Under the pieces are notes generated by a model, which saw only the letters and a program-made list of their open reading frames with translations, was not told the DNA's origin and ran no database searches. Of a stretch of DNA of 64,000 bases, positions 55,409 to 64,000 are shown one piece after another. The stretch covers positions 558,001 to 622,000 of the forward strand of contig JAKCPI010000492.1 of the NCBI GenBank assembly GCA_023213315.1, written 5' to 3'. Position numbers and translations under genes: made by a program. The stretch is from Euborellia annulipes. Its lineage: Eukaryota > Arthropoda > Insecta > Dermaptera > Anisolabididae. Positions within the stretch are counted from its first letter, which is position 1; every line of letters begins with the position of its first letter.

Positions 55409-55655
55409 CCGAAGGGCGGATACATGGAGGGGGGGTAATTCCCGTGATTTGAGAAAAATATTTTTTTTGGGAAAAATTTTTATTTTTAATATAAAATTTT
55501 AAAAATTAATACTTAAAAATATGATTTGTATATATATTTTGGTGAATAAGTACAGTATGCACCTTTAAATTACCAAAAATAAGAAAAAATTGTGTACTGT
55601 GCGACCAGTCACACCAGATTACCCCCACCCGAGAAACTCCTCTGGATCCGCCACT
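55409..55655. mobile_element. MITE (GGGCGGATACATGG), reverse copy of the 54456 family
   Basis: Left GAAGGGCGGATACATGGAGG, right CTGGATCCGCCACTGG. Shares AATTTTTAAGTATTAATTTT-type and GTGCGACCAGTCACACCAGATT segments with 54456 and 56613. Confidence 0.7.
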
Positions 55656-55669
55656 GGTTCCAAATAGTA

Positions 55670-55878
55670 CAGTGAGGGACAATATTAAGACCCACCCATG
55701 CGTTTTCTTCTTGCGATTATTTCATTGTTTTTTAAAAAAATATATATTTTTTAATGGAAACTTCCATGGTTCAAACCTAGAAAATTTCAATTTAAAGATT
55801 TTCATTTTCTTTTATAAAAACAATGAAATAATCACTAGTGGAAAACGCATGGGTGGGACTTAATATTGTCCCTCACTG
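55670..55878. mobile_element. Tc1/mariner-type MITE (CAGTGAGGGACAATATTAAG)
   Basis: Inverted ends CAGTGAGGGACAATATTAAG and its complement, with TA on both sides (55668-55669, 55879-55880). Arms of about 60 bp include CCCACCCATGCGTTTTC. An isolated end of the same family is at 56575-56600. Confidence 0.85.
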
Positions 55879-56604
55879 TACGCAACCTGCTCTCGGAGGG
55901 TTAAGAATATATCGCTAGAAAACATTTTCGATGACGAAAGATTTTTTAATTATTTCCAGCACAAAAAAAGCGATAATTTTTTACGTCTAAAATATGGACG
56001 TTCAAATCACGTGTAACATAGAATCAAGTATTAATTCATTAAAATGGTCTTTTATTAAAAAAAAAACATGTATTTATATTATAGGCAAATAATTTACCCT
56101 TCTTATTTACGTAAACATCCTATATTTTTTTAACGGGAAAACGACCTTTTTTGTTTACGTAAGAAATACCCCCTTGTCACCAAATGTGATACTCTCATCT
56201 CCTTTAGACTGACTTAAGTAATACTTAAACGGCCCCTAATTCATTAAATAGGTTTATGGTATTAAACTTTAAATAATCGCGTTTATAGTTGCCTTTTTAT
56301 TGTTCTCGGGGGACGTCATTGGATAAAAAAATCCAAATTTACTGGCCTTCTGGGTAAGCAAACCTCCCTTACTGAGTGGAGGGGATGAAGCGTTTCGTAA
56401 CGCTTTCAGAGGCATGAATTATATCTGCGAAAAAGCTCCAAGCTCGTTTTTACTTTTTTATTTTTACTTTCTCTTACCTATATATGTAATATATAGAACA
56501 AGTATTGTGATCATGTCAAAAAAAAAATCGATGTCGAGATTTTGATGGATATACATGTTTTGAGGTCCCCTGAGGGACTTAATATTGGTCCCTCACTGTA
56601 CTAT

Positions 56605-56855
56605 TTGGAACCAGTGGCGGACCCAGAGGAGTTTCTCGGGTGGGGGGTAATCTGGTGTGACTGGTCGCACAGCACACAATTTTTTCTTAATTTCGGCAAT
56701 TTAAAGGCGCATTCTGTACTTGTTTGCCAGAATATAAATACAAATCACAATTTTTAAGTATTAATTTTTAAAATTTTACATTCAAAATAATTTTTTTTTT
56801 TTCAAATCTCGGGAGGGGGGGGGTAATTACCTCTTTACCCCCTCCCCCTTGGCAT
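56605..56855. mobile_element. MITE of the CAAGGGCGGATCC family, third copy
   Basis: Starts CAGTGGCGGACCCAGAGG, then GGGGGGTAATCTGGTGTGAC, and shares the interior with 54480-54690 (CAATTTAAAGGCGCATTCTG, AATATAAATACAAATCA). The right end runs into Family L at about 56853. Confidence 0.65.
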
Positions 56856-56945
56856 GAAGGAATTGAGCTACGGGATTGAAATTTTATATTTAACTTAGAT
56901 ATCCTCCCGGAGACTCAAAATAAGCGTTTGAACACTAGTACTTTA

Positions 56946-57224
56946 GGGAGCGTACAAGTATTACGTAACGCAATTTGGGGGAGGGGGTCTCGTAAAACCT
57001 TACCATGCCTTACAAGGGGGGAGGAGGGTTGAACAACGCGTTACGTAACTGGTATTTTAACGACTTTGCGCAACATAATTGTGATTTTTAGATAAAAATG
57101 ACCACTTGAGCGTTACGTAACGTCTAGGGGGGAGGGGTCCAGAAAAATGTTACGGCGCGTTACATGGGGGGGAGGGGGGTCAAAAATCTTCAAAAATTGC
57201 GTTACGTAATACTTGTACGCTCCC
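56946..57224. mobile_element. PIF/Harbinger-like MITE with TTA TSD
   Basis: 279 bp with inverted ends GGGAGCGTACAAGTATTACG and its complement, TTA duplicated at 56943-56945 and 57225-57227. The empty site (cttTACTGaag) is present in other Family L copies. Internal GTTACGTAAC motifs repeat. Confidence 0.88.
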
Positions 57225-57425
57225 TTACTGAAGTACTTTTTCAGTTGTTTTTTTTTCGATTTTCTCAAAATTGGCTGAAACAATTTTGATTAAAATTCAT
57301 AAATCAAGGCCCTCTTTAAAATTTATATTCTCATTTTGCCCAGAAAACTGTTTGAAGGACACTTTACTGATGTAGTATTTCACATTTTTCAAATTCATTT
57401 TCCGGATCTTCCTTCTATAAATTTG

Positions 57426-58374
57426 CAATGTTTCTAATATGCAATCCAACTCTCATCTTTCATGTTTTCTAATCGAAATGCTATTATAGCTCAGTTTATT
57501 CTGTCTTTGTTTTCAAATGATCAAGAAATATAGAAGTGAAAATAACCCGATAATTAAATTAGAGAATTTTATTAGCAAGTTAATAGATATTTTTATCTAA
57601 AAAAGTGAAAAATGACGAATGGTTTTTTACATTGAGCAGGGCTAAGGAGTCCAATCGAAGTAAAAGCGTTGTTCGTGTTGTATATAGATTTTATTTAAAA
57701 AAAAAAAAAAATTAGGATTTTATTTTTTTCCCTAAAATGAGTCATTTAATCTGATAAAATATATCAGAAAAATTGAAATGAAAATTCCTTTTCAATGTGA
57801 CTTTTACTTTTCAATACGATTAGTAAAGTATTTTAATAATCTCTATTATTTATTTGAATATAATCAATAGAAAGCAAAATAAGATTTATATATTTATCCA
57901 CTTACTGTAAGTTAAATTCAATAACCGCCCGCGCTTTATATTTTGCTATAAAAAGTTATTTGCCTCTTTTTAATGCATTATTATTTTAATTTTTTAATTT
58001 TTTTTTCATGTTTTTATAGTCAGATTATTTGTATATATGTAGAAAGAGTTGAGTGTAACTCAAACATAATTGAAATAAATATTTATATACCTTTTTGCAC
58101 CATATTATCAATACATCTCTGACCAGATATATAAATAACAAGTCAGACTTGGCTTTAGAAATATAAACGTTTATTTTGTGAGTAACGATAACAAATAATT
58201 TGAGTAGACTTTTATTGAATAAATAAATGTGCCATACTATATACATGACATTCATGGAGATGTCTTACTAGTGAAATCTTGTTTGTATTTAGGTATAAAA
58301 AAAAGAAAGAGATTATTTGTTGCCATAATTTAATTAAATCAAAAAAATTGATTCTATTTAGTTTGAGATCGTTT
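57426..58374. other. Repeat-poor stretch without gene
   Basis: AT-rich, no dispersed repeats or supported open frames; the minus frame 58025-58255 has no homology. Confidence 0.5.
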
Positions 58375-59480
58375 TTTACTTTCTCTTACCTATATACGAG
58401 GTGTATTCAAAAAGAAACCGAGCTTTTGCTGTATTGCTTTATTGTACAACATTTTAAGCGCTGTCCCTCTCCTGGCAATATACCGTTCCCATTTTTGGAA
58501 CGTCTCCTGGAACAGAGTTTGTGGGACGGCGCGCAGGTTTCTCATCGCATTGTCCTGTATCTCCTCTATGGTTTGGAAACGCCGCCCTTTCAACGAGTTT
58601 TTTAGTTTGGAAAACAGGAAAAAGTCTGCTGGGGCTAGGTCCGGAGAATACGGTGGATGGGGCATAACAGAATGCGGTGTTTTGCTAGATAGCTGCAGAC
58701 AAGGAGTGACAAGTGAACTGGCGCATTGTCATGGTGCAATATCCAACTCTAATTTTCCCACAATTCAGGAAAATTCCATCTACCGTATTCTCCGGACCTA
58801 GCCCAGCAGACTTTTTCCTGTTTCCCAAACTGAAAAACACGTTTGAAGGACGTCGTTTCCAAACCATAGAGGAGATACTGGACAATGCGAAGAGAAACCT
58901 GTGCTTCGTCCCACAAAATGTGTTCCAGGAGGCGTTCCAAAATGAGAAGAAAAGATGGGAACGGTATATTGCCAGTAGAGGGGACTATTTTGAAAGAGGC
59001 AGTGCTTAAAATGATTTACAATAACCAATACAGCATTAGTCCGGTTTCTTTTTGAACACACCTCGTATGTAATATATAGAAAGTATTGCTGCGATCATGT
59101 TAAAAATTCGATTGAGAGATTTTGATGGGCATAAATGTTTTGAGATATCCTGAGTTCAAAAAAGAACTTTTCGCAAATTGGTCTGTGTGTCTGTCTGTCT
59201 GTGTGGACAATTTTAAGCATGAAGGAAATGAGCTACGAAGTTGAAATTTTATATTCAATAATTAATTATATATTCTCATTTTGACCTGGAAATTGTTAGA
59301 AGCACACTTTACTCTTGTATGATACTTCATAGGAAAAAGATGGAAATGGTTGCCATGGTAACAAAATATAATATTTTCCAATGTTTATAAATTTTATATC
59401 TTGAATTCTATCTATTGTAGGACCTACTAATTATATGTCGACATAATAATTCTAAACAATTTTTTTCTTTGTTTCAGGTA
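58375..59480 (+). repeat. Family L copy split by the mariner foldback
   Basis: ACTTTCTCTTACCTATA before 58395 and TGTAATATATAGAAAGTATT after 59066 form the interrupted left hairpin; the body continues to ATCTTGAATTCTATCTATTG. Confidence 0.85.
58397..59065. mobile_element. Head-to-head mariner foldback with two transposase C-termini
   Basis: A 669-bp unit bounded by CGAGGTGTATTCAAAAAGAAAC and its inverted counterpart ending TTTCTTTTTGAACACACCTCG, with TA duplicated on both sides (58395-58396, 59066-59067). The minus strand (58665 to 58420) encodes PHPPYSPDLAPADFFLF, GRRFQTIEEIQ and WERYIARRG; the plus strand (about 58790-59009) encodes PADFFLFPKLK, GRRFQTIEEIL and KRWERYIASRG. Both are mariner transposase C-terminal parts with the third catalytic Asp (SPDLAP in the left arm). 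The N-terminal DNA-binding half is missing. It is inserted in a Family L copy. Confidence 0.87.
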
Positions 59481-59589
59481 AGACATGAGCCGCTCTCTAA
59501 ACCTTCAGGATAGTAAGAAAACAACGATTTTTTTAAAATAAATTTTTATTAGTTTAATATAGGCTACTAATTGATCTGATTTTCACAAC

Positions 59590-60215
59590 TTGCTTGTGAA
59601 AATACATGTTTTGAGGTCCTCGGAGTCCAAAAAGTGGGTCCCGCAAAATTGTCTGTCACTGTGTATGTGGGTGTGTGTGTGTGTCTGTATATCTGTCTGT
59701 GTCTGATGGTTTAAGCCATGAAGGAAAATCGGCAAAAGAGTACTAGAACTTTACTAATGTATTTGGGTTAAAAAAAAAAAAAAATCGCTCCAACGATTAA
59801 AATTCAAAAATCAATTATTTTTAGATGCTCTTTAAAATGTATATTCTCATTTTGTCATTGAAATTGTGTGAAGCACACTTTACTCTTGCACAGTCGGCGC
59901 CACTAGTGCCTGATGTGCTCCAGAGTAGAACCTTGAGCTTAGTTAACTAAACTAAAATAAATAAATCTTATTTTTATTAATGCAATTTAAGGGGAAAAGC
60001 TACTTTTAAGTCAACACTTCCAACGCTAAGCATTTTGGTTGCCTAAGGTCAAGGCTTCACTCTATAGCACATCAGGCACTTGTAACGCCGACTGTACTTC
60101 ATAAGAAAGATAGGGGAAATGATTGCCATGGTACAAAATATAAATATTTACCCATGTTTATAAATTTTATATCATGAATTCTAATAGTGGCGGAAACTAA
60201 ATATATGTCGACACA
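59590..60215 (+). repeat. Family L copy split by a Tc1-like MITE
   Basis: ATGTTTTGAGGTCCTCGG, GGTCCCGCAAAATTGTCTG, CATTTTGTCATTGAAATTG, CACTTTACTCTTG / TACTTCATAAGAAAGATAGG around the MITE 59891-60094. Confidence 0.82.
59891..60094. mobile_element. Tc1-like MITE (CAGTCGGCG) in Family L
   Basis: Ends CAGTCGGCGCCACTAGTG and CTTGTAACGCCGACTG, with internal TGCCTGATGTGCT / AGCACATCAGGCA; right TA at 60095, left CA (mutated TA). It interrupts the Family L phrase actcttg-tacttcat. Confidence 0.8.
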
Positions 60216-60550
60216 AAAAACCTAGTGTGTCAAGCACAGAACACAACTTTATTGACTCTAAAGATTTTGATTAAAATTCATAAATCAATTATTTTTTAGA
60301 TGCTCTTTAAAATGTATATTCTCATTTTTGCCGTCAAAATTGTTTGAAGCACATTTTACTCTTGCACTTCAAAGATAGGAGTGGTTGCCGTGATAACCAA
60401 TTGAGGATTTTAATCATGTTAAAAAATTTTACATCTTGAATTGAGGAAACGAAATATATATCGTGACACAAAAAATCTGGTGTGACATGCACAGAACACA
60501 ACTTTCAATTAACGAAAGTTGGGTAATGTGCGACCAGTCACACCAAATTT
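60215..60550 (+). repeat. Family L fragment with terminal hairpin
   Basis: TTTTGATTAAAATTCATAAA, TGCTCTTTAAAATGTATATT, GATAGGAGTGGTTGCCGTG, then the hairpin 60473-60548. Confidence 0.8.
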
Positions 60551-61047
60551 ATTTTATTCATGATTCATTTTATCATCGAGATATTATCCAAGATATTAAA
60601 TATAAAATAAGGATATAAAAATAAATATTTTCCCATAAATAATTTATTTCTTTGGTAAACAATATACATACGAAAAGAAGTCGTTTTAGGATTATATATA
60701 TTTGAAGAAATAAAATAAATTTTATGTCCTTGATACTCGTGGTCCATCATCGGGTGATAACTACCATGTATCCGAATTAAATTTTTTCACCCGCAAGATC
60801 TTGCGACCCAATTTAGGGTTTAAGAAACTCTGCTTTAAGTTTCTGGCGATTTCCACTAATGATTTTAATTAAATTGACTATTAAAATAAACTTGAAACCC
60901 TTTTTATTACCAATACGAGAAATAGGAAAGAGAAAGTAAAAATTAATGTATAGGCAAGCCCACGTTTTGCGCCCTTGAGCATATTTATGTGTTCTTCCCC
61001 CTCTTAATTTTTATAAGTGAATATATGTCATCTATCGAACTACTTGT
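60551..61047. other. No recognised feature
   Basis: AT-rich; a truncated Family L left hairpin may lie at 60915-60940. Confidence 0.4.
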
Positions 61048-61525
61048 TAAAAAATCCGATGTGTCTAATCGCACAGCACTTCCTCTTACCTTTAGTAATC
61101 GAAAGTTGTGTACTGTACTGTTACACCATATTTTTTTCTAATGAAATATATTTAGTTTCCTATAGCACCTACATTAGTTCCAAACTTGACCACTTGCGTT
61201 TCATAGATTGCGCTAAGCTACGAATGGTTCCATTGGAAATAAAGTAAAAATCTGAAATACTACATCAGTAAAGTGTGCTTCAAACACGTTTTAGGAAAAA
61301 ACTTATTAATATACTTTTCAAAAAGATTCTAAAAAATAGTTGATTTATTAATTATAATCTAAATCGTTCCAGTAAATTTTGAGAAATTCGATAAAAACTA
61401 AAAAAGTAGGTACATCGGTAATATGTACTTTAAACAACTTTCACGAAAAAACTTACTGATATTCTTTTAAAAGAGCATCTAAAAAATAGTTGAGTTATGA
61501 ACTTAAATCAAAATCGTTAGATTTC

Positions 61526-61572
61526 TCAGGGCCCACATCTTGTGGGTACGTGGATGGCGACCACGAGCTTCG
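61526..61572 (+). mobile_element. SINE-like retroposon A, short fragment
   Basis: Only the first 45 or so bases (CTCAGGGCCCACATC through CACGAGCT) are present; unrelated sequence like that at 1400-1500 follows. Confidence 0.65.
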
Positions 61573-61692
61573 TATTTATTTAAAAATTAACGGCCAAATA
61601 GTTCAGCACTCTTGTAAAAGATGGCAGGCTAGTCAAATAGCTTTAAATTATTATCAGATCACTTATAAGCCTATATCTATATATTTTCATTA

Positions 61693-61862
61693 GTTTGCTC
61701 AGGGGCCCACATTTTGTGGGTACGTGGATGGCGACCACGAGCTGCCCGAGCTGGGACAGGCAGTTTTTCAGTTCTTTAAATGTCTGTCTCTTCATTCCTC
61801 TTTTCAACAGGCGTCAGACCGTGCGATGGGCCGACCGTCCTATTTCTTCCGGTCGTAAAAAC
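61693..61862 (+). mobile_element. SINE-like retroposon A, 3'-truncated copy
   Basis: Starts at GTTTGCTCAGGGGCCC and runs to CCGGTCGTAAAAACA, then breaks into minus-strand Family L sequence. Confidence 0.72.
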
Positions 61863-62155
61863 ATATTAAAAAATAAAAAAACACTGAAAAAGTACCTCAG
61901 TAAATACATACTTTTGTCGATTTTGTTCAAAAGCTTATTTTAACTGTCCGGGAGGGTACTTAACTTGAACATAAAATTTCAACCTCGTAGCTCATTTCCT
62001 TCATGCCTTAAATCATCACACACAGACAGACCAATTTGCGGGACCCACTTTTTTGGTCTCAAGGGACCTCAAAACAATCAAAATCTTGACCTCAAATTTT
62101 TGACGTGATCGCAATACTCTTTTACTATGTATTACATATTTGGGTAAGAGAAAGT

Positions 62156-62759
62156 ACAAACCTCCGAGCACAAGAAAAGTGTAACTTCTACAACACAAAT
62201 TTTACTTTCCCGACAGAAAATTTTGTCTTATCTGTTCAAATAATTTTCAATGAGATTATTTATTGACTGGTTTTTGAGATATAAAGTCTAGTCCCCTTTT
62301 TTTTTCTTGATGACGTCAAAAAATTGTGAGCCAACCCCACTCACTAGATCATAAGTGGAGGATGTGTTGCGTTTCATATTGCTTGCTTTAACGTGCGTAA
62401 AGAAGTTTCACTTCAGGAAAAAAAACGTATTTGCGTTCGATCCGAACCAAAATGGCTATCGACGATGAGATCTCTTACCTTACCCCTGTAAAGCAAACTC
62501 GGGAGGGAAAGAAAGATTGAAACAAACTATTGACCTAAGTTCACTTATCGTTCACAAAGATCTATATTTAAAAAAATAATAATATTTATTTATTCTTTTC
62601 ATATATAATAAAAATAAAATAATATTATTTTATTTATAAGAATTTTCTTTTCTATTTATAATCTTCTTATACAAATATATAAATGGAAGAACAAAAGCTG
62701 ATTGTTTAAGTTGCCCCTGCTGATTAGGCTTTAAATATTAATTCTTAATATATTTAAGA
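62156..62759. other. No recognised feature
   Basis: Sequence around 62320-62520 is less AT-rich but without a supported frame. Confidence 0.45.
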
Positions 62760-63204
62760 GGGGAAGGAGTGGGGGCAGTATTTGTTTATATAAGAGACGA
62801 GGGCCCCCCCCCCCCCGAAATTTTTAAAATCCATTAACAATATACAGGCAACAGGGGGTGGCAAGGGCCCCCCCCCCCGAAATTTTTCAAATCCAAATAG
62901 ATATACACTGGTGTATAGTCAATATGAATATTTTAGTTCGAAAAAAATGCAGCAAATTTCCCGCAGGACGAAAAAAATTAAGCCCCGAAAAAAATTTCCC
63001 ACAGGTCCACAGGTAAAATGATTTACACGGGAGGGGAAAAATTTTTCAGTTCCCATCGGTGGAAAAAAAATTTCGGCTCCCTAAAAAAAAAAAAAAAGGT
63101 AAAATGATTTTCCCGGGAGGGGAAAAAATCCCGCCCTAACAAAAAATTTCCCGCAGGGCGGAGTTCGGGCCCATCGCGAAAAAAATTTCTATATACGCCC
63201 CTGG
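62760..63204. mobile_element. G-run MITE, right end clear (CAGGGGCGTAT family)
   Basis: The right end TATATACGCCCCTG at 63191-63204 matches the copy at 21518-21531, and the body repeats CCCCCCGAAATTTTT blocks at 62805-62830 and 62870-62890. The left end is not clear; it may contain two overlapping copies. Confidence 0.6.
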
Positions 63205-63676
63205 TTTACATCATGATTGATTAAAAAGAAGCTATATGCTTTTTTTTAAATACCGTAAGAAACACTCAAACCAAAATTTGCCAGGGAGTTGAGACAGACA
63301 ACGACATAAAAGGAAAAGGAACCCTTGAACTTTTTTGCCTGAGGATAGAAATAACATTTTTTTTAGATGCCTATTCATTTCAATATTCAATAAACGGCTC
63401 GACTCGGACTTGATGAGTCATTGGTTATTTAGCATTTTTTTTTTGCTGGTGGATCAAGTGACCCCCTGGTCTCTGGGATCTTAATACCAACACAAAAAGC
63501 TTCAATTGAATTTACTAAGCGCAAAGCTCGCCAAAGGCGGAGATTGCTGCTAGTATTTAATATAATATTAATAGAAGTGGAAAGTATAAAAAATCTACCA
63601 ATACAGATTGTATTACAGTAATATTACAAATAAAATCTGATGTGAATGGTCGCACAGCACACTTCTTGGTTGCAAA

Positions 63677-63821
63677 CATGGGCGTAACTAGGGGGTGCCC
63701 CCCTGGGGGGGGGCAGGAAGCTTCCTGCCCCAAGAAAAATTGAGAAAATATGGGGCTTTCCAGGCCCCCCGGAGGATAGCTGGTCACATTTCCCACCCCA
63801 AATTCTCTAGTTACGCCCATG
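63677..63821. mobile_element. hAT-like G-run MITE (CATGGGCGTAACTAGG) with 8-bp TSD
   Basis: A 145-bp relative of the element at 34490: inverted ends CATGGGCGTAACTAG / CTAGTTACGCCCATG and perfect TSD GTTGCAAA at 63669-63676 and 63822-63829, inside minus-strand Family L sequence. Confidence 0.92.
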
Positions 63822-63829
63822 GTTGCAAA

Positions 63830-64000
63830 CTGCGTTTTAAAAATTAACTGCTTGAAATAAACAATGGTTATTTTTCGAAATTTTAATCTCATATTTGAAT
63901 ATTTTATACACAATAGAGAATCCTAAATAAATACAAAATTTCATAAGAATTGTAAAAAATTTTTTTTAATGTGTAAAGGGGGACCCCCTTTTGAATCGCA
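63830..64000 (-). repeat. Family L copy, minus, running off the right edge
   Basis: AATGGTTATTTTTCGAAATT, TTATACACAATAGAGAATCC, AAAGGGGGACCCCCTTTTGA. Together with TGTGAATGGTCGCACAGCAC at 63640 it forms one copy interrupted by the MITE 63677-63821. Confidence 0.85.

Larger units (their letters stand above)
56456..57425 (+). repeat. Family L copy split by several MITEs
   Basis: Left hairpin at 56464-56500 and GATGGATATACATGTTTTGA, then the MITEs at 56575-56855; body resumes CATGAAGGAATTGAGCTACG at 56854, is split again by the Harbinger-like MITE at 56946, and ends near 57420. Confidence 0.82.
61048..62155 (-). repeat. Family L copy, minus, with two SINE A insertions
   Basis: Hairpin at 61048-61135, body in minus order, SINE A pieces at 61526 and 61693, then AATTTGCGGGACCCACTTTT and the left hairpin ATGTATTACATATTTGGGTA at 62127. 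Confidence 0.85.

Overview
This is a eukaryotic, animal nuclear window. It is very AT-rich, its genes are split by GT-AG introns, and most of it is transposon debris. The gene families (four-MBT-repeat protein, SERHL/kraken hydrolase, Raver-like RNA-binding protein) together with mariner, hAT-like, Harbinger-like and BEL/Pao elements indicate an invertebrate, probably an arthropod. I cannot name the species.

Layout. From 619 to 10340 on the minus strand lies a gene of at least ten exons encoding an MBTD1/L3MBTL2-type chromatin reader: an FCS zinc finger, then MBT repeats 1 to 3; repeat 4 and the 3' end lie beyond the left edge. All splice phases agree, but exon 9 carries one extra base that breaks the frame inside MBT repeat 3. 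From 11371 to 13479 on the plus strand is a complete two-exon SERHL/kraken-like alpha/beta hydrolase with a poly(A) signal at 13541. Its single intron holds two large palindromes. At 27015-27263 (plus) is one isolated first coding exon resembling the N-terminus of Raver proteins; no later exon was found.

The rest is repeats. The dominant one is an interspersed repeat of about 1 kb (here Family L) with a hairpin at each end, in some twenty copies on both strands. It serves as the landing pad for other elements, so many insertions are dated by intact target-site duplications (TSDs): 8 bp for hAT-like MITEs, TTA for a Harbinger-like MITE, TA for mariner/Tc1 types, and 17 bp for a SINE. Also present are a BEL/Pao gag fragment with an LTR-like leader, a LINE reverse-transcriptase relic, a Merlin/ISXO2-like transposase relic, three mariner relics, four short retroposon families (three with tRNA-like heads), G-run MITEs, and a group of foldback elements sharing a core that resembles the hammerhead ribozyme core.

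Beyond about 29 kb no host gene could be supported; that half appears to be intron of the Raver-like gene or intergenic repeat desert. The most notable points are the hammerhead-like foldbacks, the frameshift in the MBT gene, the head-to-head mariner built of two transposase C-termini, and the set of insertions datable from TSDs.
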